Program-made: the position numbers and the translations under genes | DNA from: JAWVZH01 sp033722295 | GTDB lineage: Bacteria; Bacteroidota; Bacteroidia; Chitinophagales; Saprospiraceae | Assembly (NCBI GenBank): GCA_033722295.1 | Contig: JAWVZH010000019.1 | Coordinates: 1-28,490 of the forward strand | DNA: 28,490 nucleotides | Reading direction: 5' to 3' | Shown: piece by piece, positions 22,532 to 28,490 of the stretch | How the letters are laid out: each line of letters opens with the position of its first letter | Numbering within the stretch: the first letter of the stretch is position 1 | Notes under the pieces: model-generated | Database searches by the model: none | Told to the model about the DNA's origin: nothing | Seen by the model: the letters and a program-made list of their open reading frames with translations, nothing else

Positions 22532-23703
22532 AGAGGTCAAGCTATATCCTTCCGATCATTGTGTTTGCACAGTTCTGCGGAACATCACTCTGGTTTGCTG
22601 GGAACGGTGTGATGGACGATCTGGTTGCGACATTCGATCTTAACGCAACCGCACTTGGGCACCTGACCTCAATGGTCCAGTTCGGGTTTATAACCGGAAC
22701 TTTGATATTTGCAATATTGACCATCGCGGACAGGTATTCCCCTTCTCTGGTATTTCTTATAAGTGCAGCCCTGGGTGCCCTGTTCAATGGACTGATGATC
22801 TGGGATGGCAACACCTTGTATTCTCTTTTGACCCTTCGGTTCGTTACCGGATTCTTTCTGGCCGGCATATATCCGGTTGGCATGAAGATCTCGGCGGACT
22901 ACTATGAAAAAGGATTGGGCAAGTCTCTGGGATATCTTGTGGGCGCCCTTGTAGTTGGAACAGCATTCCCTCACTTAGTCAGAGGTCACCTTCATGATAT
23001 GCCCTGGACCGTAGTTATGCTTTCTACTTCTTCTCTCGCCATCATTGGTGGAATCTCCATCTGGCTGTTTGTACCGGACGGCCCCTATCGCAAACCGGGA
23101 CAGAAACTGGATCTTTCTGCATTTTTCAGGGTTTTCAAAAATCAAAATTTACGTTCCGCAGCATTCGGATATTTCGGTCATATGTGGGAGTTATATGCTT
23201 TCTGGGCCTTCGTACCTGTTATTATATTGACCTATCAGTCGATCCATTCGTCTTTCGAAATCAACATATCGATGCTGTCCTTCCTCATCATCGCTTCCGG
23301 AGGGCTGACCTGTGTGATCGGTGGATATCTGTCTCTCCGGCATGGGCCGCAAAAAATAGCACTGATCGCCCTTATGGCGTCCTGCTTGTGTTGCCTGATC
23401 TGTCCCTTCATCTTGATATCTACTTCGCCGATACTATTTCTCCTGTTCCTCTTCTTCTGGGGCATGACCGTGATACCCGACTCTCCTTTATTTTCCACAC
23501 TCGTCGCCAACAATGCCAAGGCTCACCTTAAAGGCACTGCACTTACCATTGTGAACTGCATCGGTTTCGCAATAACCATTATTAGTATTCAGATACTGAG
23601 TTATCTTCATGATCTCTACAGTACACCCTATATTTATTGGCTTCTGATGATAGGGCCTGTTGCTGGCATTATATCCATAATTAAAATCAAAAAAACTAAT
23701 TAA
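22528..23703 (+). CDS. Major facilitator superfamily transporter
   Basis: From TTG 22528 the product has 391 residues and about 12 helices, starting MKRSSYILPIIVFAQFCGTSLWFAGN. Landmarks are the loop IADRYSPSLVF after helix 2 (a diverged motif A), LRFVTGFFLAGIYPVGMKISADYYEKGLGKSLGYLVGALVVGTAFPHL around helices 4-5, and VPDGPYRKPGQKLD before helix 7, a pattern of MFS proteins annotated as CynX/YbfB-like transporters; this subgroup call is tentative. The substrate is unknown. The frame has no in-frame ATG before the first helix; a TTG at 22495 would overlap the MaoC gene by 23 bp. The next gene starts four bases after the stop. Confidence 0.83.
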   Translation: MKRSSYILPIIVFAQFCGTSLWFAGNGVMDDLVATFDLNATALGHLTSMVQFGFITGTLIFAILTIADRYSPSLVFLISAALGALFNGLMIWDGNTLYSLLTLRFVTGFFLAGIYPVGMKISADYYEKGLGKSLGYLVGALVVGTAFPHLVRGHLHDMPWTVVMLSTSSLAIIGGISIWLFVPDGPYRKPGQKLDLSAFFRVFKNQNLRSAAFGYFGHMWELYAFWAFVPVIILTYQSIHSSFEINISMLSFLIIASGGLTCVIGGYLSLRHGPQKIALIALMASCLCCLICPFILISTSPILFLLFLFFWGMTVIPDSPLFSTLVANNAKAHLKGTALTIVNCIGFAITIISIQILSYLHDLYSTPYIYWLLMIGPVAGIISIIKIKKTN

Positions 23704-23707
23704 AAAA

Positions 23708-24166
23708 ATGAAATCTATTATGGCAAAGCTCCTCTTCACTTTCCTAGGTTTGATCCTTCTTTTCGGTACAGTCTCAGGTCAAGGCTCACCTGAAAGTTTA
23801 ATAAATCAATTTTTCACAGACTATAAGAATGTCCCACCAGATCAAGCACTTCATAACCTTTACGCTTCCATGCCCTCACCGGAGAGAATTGAAAAAGAGG
23901 TAAACGAATTAAAAAGAAAGTTCTCAAATCTTAAATCCCTCGTTGGTGATTATCATGGGCACGATCTTATCGCTAAAAAAGAGTTGGCTGGCTGCTTTTC
24001 GATCCATAGCTATCTAGTAAGATTCGAGCTACAGCCTGTGCGCTTTATATTTGAATTTTACAAACCCAATAAATCCTGGGGGCTTTATGGGTTTTCCTAT
24101 GATGACAACATTGACGATGAACTGGAAGAAGTGGTAAAGGTTCAGAATATTCTTGATTCTGACTAA
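23708..24166 (+). CDS. Secreted protein of unknown function
   Basis: A 152-residue product with an N-terminal signal peptide (MKSIMAKLLFTFLGLILLFGTVSGQ, cleavage probably after Gly-24 or Gln-25). The mature part has a helix-rich first half (SPESLINQFFTDYKN to VNELKRKFSNLKSL) and a beta-rich second half (GCFSIHSYLVRFELQPVRFIFEFYKPNKSWGLYGFSYDDNID), with the size and order of small NTF2-like or DUF3887-like proteins. I recognise no family. It starts only four bases after the MFS stop, so it is very probably in the same operon. Two Met codons at residues 1 and 5 are both possible starts. Confidence 0.75.
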   Translation: MKSIMAKLLFTFLGLILLFGTVSGQGSPESLINQFFTDYKNVPPDQALHNLYASMPSPERIEKEVNELKRKFSNLKSLVGDYHGHDLIAKKELAGCFSIHSYLVRFELQPVRFIFEFYKPNKSWGLYGFSYDDNIDDELEEVVKVQNILDSD

Positions 24167-24234
24167 ATTTTTTAATTTATATTACAGTTCAGTATTGTTC
24201 ACTGTCCTTTGAATTCAAAAATTGCGATAGTACG

Positions 24235-24705
24235 ATGAAAAATCTCGTTTTGTTCTCTGTCATTATATTTCTCTTTGTAGCTTGTACACAAGTCGAAAAA
24301 GAATCCTATGATCCAGAAACCGTAAAAGAACAGGTAAGGTATCTCGGTAATGACATTGTCCAGGCCCTCAACGATAACGACCCGGAAACACTCATGCGTG
24401 ATTTCTGGAAATCGGAATCTGCCTTATTTATGATCGATGGTAACTGGATCCAGGGGCATAGTAATATTTCAAAAGCAATAGAGAGTATCCCTCAGCGACG
24501 CAAAGCCATGGACCTCAAGGTCGATAAAGACAGGGTCATTGTCTACTCCGAAGAAATGGCCGCTCATATCGTTGAATTCAATCAACGCGTTACCATGCCG
24601 AATGACAGCATCGTTTCCGGTCAGGGCGTTTGGTCCACTCTCTATAAAAAGATCGATGGCGACTGGAAGATCGTCCTTGTCCATGAATCCCACAAGGTGC
24701 AATAA
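24235..24705 (+). CDS. NTF2-like (SnoaL/DUF4440-type) lipoprotein
   Basis: A 156-residue lipoprotein with lipobox FVAC (Cys-17). The mature domain matches the small cone-shaped NTF2-like fold: a helix with LNDNDPETLMRDFW, strands ALFMIDGNWIQGHSNISKAI, VDKDRVIVYSEEMAAHIVEFNQRV and the ending VWSTLYKKIDGDWKIVLVHESH, which is the SnoaL_3/DUF4440 signature strand. Members bind small molecules or act as isomerases or simply as binding domains; no catalytic residues can be picked. It is 68 bp after the previous small secreted gene on the same strand and may be cotranscribed, and it converges on the methyltransferase gene 27 bp away. Confidence 0.83.
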   Translation: MKNLVLFSVIIFLFVACTQVEKESYDPETVKEQVRYLGNDIVQALNDNDPETLMRDFWKSESALFMIDGNWIQGHSNISKAIESIPQRRKAMDLKVDKDRVIVYSEEMAAHIVEFNQRVTMPNDSIVSGQGVWSTLYKKIDGDWKIVLVHESHKVQ

Positions 24706-24732
24706 CAGACCCGATCTGCGATGATTGTTATT

Positions 24733-25770
24733 TTATTTTGTCGCAATAACAGCACTTGCTGGTCCTGTGAGTGGCATGATGGTCGTCTTCTGGAACCCAA
24801 TATCCTTCGCCCATTTATCAAAATCGGCTGCTGAGAAGTCAAATCCCTCATCCGTTTCTATAAGCATGTTCAGAGACATCATAAGTCCAAACGCATTCTC
24901 CTTTCTCTCATCATCGATGATGTTCTCGATCACGACCAGTGACCCACCGGGATTCAGTGCGTCATAAGACTTCCTGATCAGGTTCTTCTTATCCTTCTCG
25001 CCCCAATCGTGAAGCACATTTCCCATGGTGATCACATCAACATCGGGTATATCGTCCTTGAAGAAGTCACCTGCCTTTACTGAAACCTGATGACTTAACT
25101 TCATTTTACCTATGTTACTGACCGCAATTGGCTCCACCTGAGGCAGATCGAAAGTGATACACTTCATGTGAGGGTTCTTCTTCACAACCTCAGCCGACAA
25201 ATACCCTCCCGCTCCTCCGAGATCACAGAGGGTTTCATATTTGCTAAAGTCAAATTCTTCTGCGAATTTCATGAAGTTGCCCATTTGAATACCACCCATA
25301 GCACGCATAAATTCTTTGAGGCGATTCTCGTCGGCGTAGACAGCTTCGAAAAGTGGCAGATTTCCTCGTTTGGTCTCATTTTGTGGTTTGCCCGTCTTCA
25401 GACCTTCTTCCAGATCATTCCAGAAGGGGTACAGTCGATTATTGGCCATTTCCAGAATTCCACCGACATAGCTAGGCTTCTTCTTATCCAGAAACACCTC
25501 TGTATCCTCAGCATTGCTATAAAGTGCCTTTTCTTTGATCCCCTGCCTTTTTAAAAATCCCAATGCGACCAATGTGTCCAGAAAATCATATAGTCCACGG
25601 TCATGCAAACCCAATACCTCTTTTATGGCCTGTCCTGAAAGCTCTTTTCCTGCCAAAAGTGTGAACAACTCCATGTTAACTGCGGTCAGCAATGTTTTGG
25701 ATGCCCAAAAGCCCATTCCAATTTGCATGATCTTCGATGGGTTCACATGATTTTCCTTTTTCTGTTCCAT
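24733..25770 (-). CDS. SAM-dependent O-methyltransferase (dimeric, family 2)
   Basis: A 345-residue protein with the two-part layout of dimeric O-methyltransferases: an N-terminal helical and winged-helix dimerisation domain (about 10-90, with LLTAVNMELFTLLAGKELSGQAI) and a C-terminal Rossmann domain with motif I DLGGAGGYLSAEVVKKNP (183-200), FDLPQV (207-212), GDFFKDDIPDVDVITMGNVLHDWGEKD (234-260) and ENIIDDE (282-288). His-254 in LHDW is the predicted catalytic base. The family methylates phenolic or acetylserotonin-type hydroxyls with S-adenosyl-methionine. The methyl acceptor is unknown. The PLP decarboxylase gene is directly upstream on the same strand, suggesting action on an amine or aromatic product. 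Confidence 0.9.
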   Translation of the reverse strand: MEQKKENHVNPSKIMQIGMGFWASKTLLTAVNMELFTLLAGKELSGQAIKEVLGLHDRGLYDFLDTLVALGFLKRQGIKEKALYSNAEDTEVFLDKKKPSYVGGILEMANNRLYPFWNDLEEGLKTGKPQNETKRGNLPLFEAVYADENRLKEFMRAMGGIQMGNFMKFAEEFDFSKYETLCDLGGAGGYLSAEVVKKNPHMKCITFDLPQVEPIAVSNIGKMKLSHQVSVKAGDFFKDDIPDVDVITMGNVLHDWGEKDKKNLIRKSYDALNPGGSLVVIENIIDDERKENAFGLMMSLNMLIETDEGFDFSAADFDKWAKDIGFQKTTIMPLTGPASAVIATK

Positions 25771-25864
25771 GATTTTAATGATTGATGTTTTAGATTATTA
25801 GACCACTTAAGTACTTGCAATTTGCCGGCCTTCTGGAAAAGGGTGGGTTTTACAATAAAGCGTA

Positions 25865-25894
25865 TAAATATACTTATAACCTCGGTCAATACAA
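25865..25894 (-). promoter_or_regulatory. Possible promoter of the O-methyltransferase gene
   Basis: On the minus strand a TTG is followed after 19 bases by TATATTTA, one base from the Bacteroidota TAnnTTTG box, about 95 bp before the ATG at 25770. It would let the methyltransferase be expressed separately from the decarboxylase gene across the 181-bp gap. Confidence 0.3.
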
Positions 25895-25951
25895 CTGACA
25901 GACAAATAAGTGATAGACATCAATGCGCAGGGTCTATGTCAGTCATCAACA

Positions 25952-27469
25952 TTATGTCGATCGGTGGTTTAGGAGAATTTGAGCTCCCAGTTCTTTTAGC
26001 TTCTCAAATACGGTATCAATGTCCTCCAAAGTGGTTCTGTGGGAGCAGATCGACAATCTTAAGACCACTCGGTCATAAATTTTGCTGGTCATAATGAACG
26101 CCAGGCCGCTAAGCATTATCTCATCAGCCATTTCCTGGTTCACATCGTCGAGGTATGACTCCAGATCTTCCTCGCTGCCTTTCCAATTCTGAATGAATTC
26201 CTGAGGTGCATAGCGGAAACAGTACATAAGCAGGTTGGGCTTGTGCAGTTCCTGAAAATCATCCGAGCGTCGAACCATTTGATCCAGGTGCTCTACACAT
26301 CTGACATTTTGATAAAGCAAACGACGATAACCATTTACACCAAAATACTTTAGTGACATCCACAGCTTCAGTGCTTTGAATCCTCGTGACATTTGTGGAC
26401 CATACTCCCAGAAGTTCTCTCCATCGTAAGATCTTGGTATTGACCCTCTCAAATAAGGCGCACTTAAAGAAAAAGCTCTTCTTAACTTCTCTTTATCCTT
26501 CACCAACACACATCCACACTCATACGGGATGTATAACCATTTGTGGGGATCCAGCGTCACTGAATCCGCCATTTCCATTCCCCTGTACTGATCTTTTTTC
26601 TCTGGTAACATAGCTCCCAGAGCGCCACATGCACCATCTGCATGAAACCAGATTTTGTATTTCTGACAGATCCTGCCGATCTCTTCAAGAGGATCGATGA
26701 CCCCGACATTTATCGAGCCCACCTGAGCCACCACACATAATGGAATATTCCCATTGGATATATCTTCTTTGATCTGCCTCTCGAGATCCATACTATTCAT
26801 CGAAAAATCAGAATTGCTTTTTATCCTCTGAATGCACTTTCGACCTAGATTCAAAAGGTCCGTCACCCGGACGATACTGACATGCCCCTCGTGATCTGAC
26901 ATGTAGACTTTGAACTGTTGATCAAATCCTTCCTTTTGCAGACCATGATGACTGGTATCATATGGCGCGAGGTTCCTCAAGGCCGTTTCAAGAGCCGTCA
27001 TATTGGCCATGGTACCACCGCTCGTGATCAGTCCGCCTGAGTCTGAATGATATCCGATCATCTCGGCGATCCATTTGATCGTTCTTCTTTCGATCTCGGT
27101 GGCCGATGGAGACGCCTTCCATCCACCCTGATTCATATTAACCGCTGACGATAATGCCTCTGCCAAAGTCCCGATCATGGTTCCTGAGCCGTTGACAAAA
27201 CCAAAAAATCTTCTTGATCCCAGATGTGTTGCATTCGGTATTACTCTGTTCTTCCATTCATCTATTATATCCCCCGGGTCTTGAGGTTTGCGGGGCAGTT
27301 CATCATTGAACTCACTTTCAATTTCCGAAGCATCTTTTCCTGGAAATACATCAAGATCATCCAACTTCTTGTAATATTCCGTGATCATATCGATGGCATG
27401 ATATCCCAGCTTCCTGAACTCTTCAGGACTCATGTCCAGGTTTTTGAATTTTTTATCTTCACTTTTCAT
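25952..27469 (-). CDS. PLP-dependent group II amino acid decarboxylase
   Basis: The 505-residue protein has the aromatic-L-amino-acid/glutamate decarboxylase fold. Key elements: SGGTMANMTAL (phosphate-binding, about 150-160), SDHEGHVSIVR with His-196 stacking on PLP, FHADGACGAL with Asp-278 pairing with the pyridine nitrogen, and SVTLDPHKWLYIPYECGCVLVK with the PLP Lys-310. Group II members decarboxylate aromatic amino acids, histidine, 2,4-diaminobutyrate, glutamate or cysteine sulfinate; substrate cannot be assigned without structural comparison. The residues before the Asp (VGSINVGVIDPL) differ a little from the usual GTTxxGA. It is cytoplasmic. The AhpD-like gene lies 73 bp upstream, on the same strand. 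Confidence 0.92.
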   Translation of the reverse strand: MKSEDKKFKNLDMSPEEFRKLGYHAIDMITEYYKKLDDLDVFPGKDASEIESEFNDELPRKPQDPGDIIDEWKNRVIPNATHLGSRRFFGFVNGSGTMIGTLAEALSSAVNMNQGGWKASPSATEIERRTIKWIAEMIGYHSDSGGLITSGGTMANMTALETALRNLAPYDTSHHGLQKEGFDQQFKVYMSDHEGHVSIVRVTDLLNLGRKCIQRIKSNSDFSMNSMDLERQIKEDISNGNIPLCVVAQVGSINVGVIDPLEEIGRICQKYKIWFHADGACGALGAMLPEKKDQYRGMEMADSVTLDPHKWLYIPYECGCVLVKDKEKLRRAFSLSAPYLRGSIPRSYDGENFWEYGPQMSRGFKALKLWMSLKYFGVNGYRRLLYQNVRCVEHLDQMVRRSDDFQELHKPNLLMYCFRYAPQEFIQNWKGSEEDLESYLDDVNQEMADEIMLSGLAFIMTSKIYDRVVLRLSICSHRTTLEDIDTVFEKLKELGAQILLNHRST

Positions 27470-27542
27470 GGGTCTGTTTTAAATTACAAGAATTGGACCT
27501 CTTACAGTTGGCGGGATCAACAGACAAGAATAATGTATCCTC

Positions 27543-28490
27543 CTATCTGTCCAAAAAAGGTGTACTGATCCAACTGTTTATTTTTTTCACCGCTTGCCAC
27601 GCACCCCATGCTGTAATGGTGACCAGATCATGATCGCTTATTCCCATATTTCTCAGTTTAAATAATCTGGCTTCTGAGATCTTATAGGCCTGGATACCAC
27701 TCAACAGTACCAACTGAGCTATTTCTCTGTTAACATCACTAAAGCCCTCTGTTGCCTGTATCAGCCATTGATTGGAAACGCCGTATTGTTCTCCATTCCA
27801 GTTCTGGAAGAACTCGATGGTCCTTTGCCTTACATTGTCAGGAATGACATGCTGGCCGTGTTGTGCTATTATATAATTAAAGGACGTGAATGACGTGCCT
27901 ATATATGGTGATCGCAATGACCAGGCAAATTGAGCTGAAATACCTTTCATGGGAAGTTTTTCCGGGAATTCTCCTGGTTGTGCCCTGACATTTATGAGAT
28001 TTTTTGATGCTGTCATTTTGAAGAAAGATGAAATAACCGGTTTCATGAAAGCCAAAAAGTCGGGGAGTGGTAGTGGGTAATCCGTTACAAATGCGCTTAC
28101 CATGCGATTGATGTAATGAAAGGCCAAAACCGTTCCCAGGATCTCCGGGGCTTCTTCTTTTCCAAAAGGAGGGTTTTTGATAATCTCATGATCGACATCG
28201 TAATGATGCTTACTCCAGTCGAATAACCGACGATCTTCATAACTCGTTTTACCGCCTGACATATTAATATGGGCCTCGACACAAAAGGGACATTGGTTGC
28301 TGATAGCCACACCGCCAGCAATCGCTTCTTTGGTCAGTCTATTCACATGACCTTTGACGATCAGAGACTCCCTTACCAGGATCCATGAGGCGGACATCAG
28401 TGGAGGATTCACGGCGTGCAGCATGAAAGGCGGACCGAGCACGTAATCCTTGATCATCGCATCATAGTAATCCCGAACATCGTCCTTGGA
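27543..28490 (-). CDS. AhpD-like/carboxymuconolactone decarboxylase-family protein, N-terminus beyond window
   Basis: The frame reads without a stop from the window edge; codons before the Met at 28455-28457 encode SKDDVRDYYDA, which looks like real protein, so the true start lies outside the window. About 315 residues are visible. The redox motif CPFCVEAHINM places a CxxC followed by His (CxxCxxxH), the active-site pattern of AhpD-type alkylhydroperoxidase and carboxymuconolactone decarboxylase proteins. The C-terminal part (QLVLLSGIQAYKISEARLFKLRN) is helical. It may reduce peroxides or use the CxxC for other thiol chemistry. It shares strand with the decarboxylase gene downstream (73 bp) and is a likely operon partner. 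Confidence 0.82.
   Translation of the reverse strand, partial: SKDDVRDYYDAMIKDYVLGPPFMLHAVNPPLMSASWILVRESLIVKGHVNRLTKEAIAGGVAISNQCPFCVEAHINMSGGKTSYEDRRLFDWSKHHYDVDHEIIKNPPFGKEEAPEILGTVLAFHYINRMVSAFVTDYPLPLPDFLAFMKPVISSFFKMTASKNLINVRAQPGEFPEKLPMKGISAQFAWSLRSPYIGTSFTSFNYIIAQHGQHVIPDNVRQRTIEFFQNWNGEQYGVSNQWLIQATEGFSDVNREIAQLVLLSGIQAYKISEARLFKLRNMGISDHDLVTITAWGAWQAVKKINSWISTPFLDR

Noticed and set aside
23184..23531. Second plus-strand frame of 115 codons inside the MFS gene
   Set aside because: It is out of frame with a clear 12-helix transporter and its translation is His/Arg/Cys-rich without domain features.
24733..27469. Melatonin biosynthesis cluster
   Set aside because: A decarboxylase and an O-methyltransferase are present, but no arylalkylamine N-acetyltransferase or tryptophan hydroxylase; the substrate class of neither enzyme is established.
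1..28490. tRNA/rRNA genes, CRISPR arrays, transposons or prophage
   Set aside because: I saw no regularly spaced direct repeats, no tRNA cloverleaf with TTCGA-type T-loop in the gaps, no transposase or integrase-like protein; gaps between genes are short.

Overview
This 28.5 kb window is a chromosomal stretch from a bacterium that is most likely a member of the Bacteroidota (Cytophagales- or Flavobacteriia-like). The reasons are moderate G+C (low-to-mid 40s % by eye), genes mostly without Shine-Dalgarno sequences, many short lipoproteins with a Cys directly after the signal peptide, and family content typical of that phylum (a lone LigD-type polymerase, VanZ-like and DUF4199-like membrane proteins, TIP30-like and DUF2867 SDR proteins). 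I see no rRNA, tRNA, CRISPR array, insertion sequence, phage gene or integrase. Coding density is high and no gene-free stretch exceeds about 300 bases; the largest gaps are about 273 bp (9815-10087) and 225 bp (17128-17352).

Layout, left to right. (1) 1-227 (-): start of a secreted protein cut by the window edge. (2) 306-2221 (+): amino-acid permease plus alpha/beta hydrolase. (3) 2257-7284 (-): DUF2867 SDR protein, CPA2 cation/proton antiporter abutting an MscS channel, TIP30-like SDR, and a coiled-coil repeat protein; this reads like an osmotic, pH and envelope-stress set. (4) 7428-8273 (+): dienelactone-hydrolase lipoprotein. (5) 8281-9814 (-): lipoprotein and ankyrin-repeat secreted protein. 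(6) 10088-10618 (+): secreted six-EF-hand protein with its own promoter and terminator. (7) 10694-15671 (-): TauE/SafE permease, diheme lipoprotein, flavin monooxygenase, CHAD protein, SlyD-like FKBP isomerase, CYTH-like protein. (8) 15722-16585 (+): stand-alone LigD-type primase-polymerase. (9) 16645-17127 (-) small membrane protein and 17353-17661 (+) small soluble protein. (10) 17766-19914 (-): c-heme lipoprotein, TonB/AgmX-C-like lipoprotein, VanZ-like protein, small membrane protein. (11) 20121-24705 (+): 3-methyladenine glycosylase, MFS transporter, MaoC dehydratase, second MFS transporter, two small secreted proteins. (12) 24733-28490 (-): O-methyltransferase, PLP amino-acid decarboxylase and AhpD-like protein, the last cut by the right edge.

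The most interesting points are: a near-identical sigma70-like promoter (TTGACATT-N12-TTATATATTAT) in front of two unrelated one-gene units; a double start-stop overlap between the MaoC gene and an MFS gene; a lone LigD polymerase divergent from a probable CYTH-like protein with CHAD and SlyD genes nearby; a decarboxylase/O-methyltransferase/AhpD-like group that could make a methylated amine; and extracytoplasmic c-heme lipoproteins of unusual build. I found no clear, wholly new multi-gene system; these are leads. Product names rest on motif recognition by eye, with no database search.
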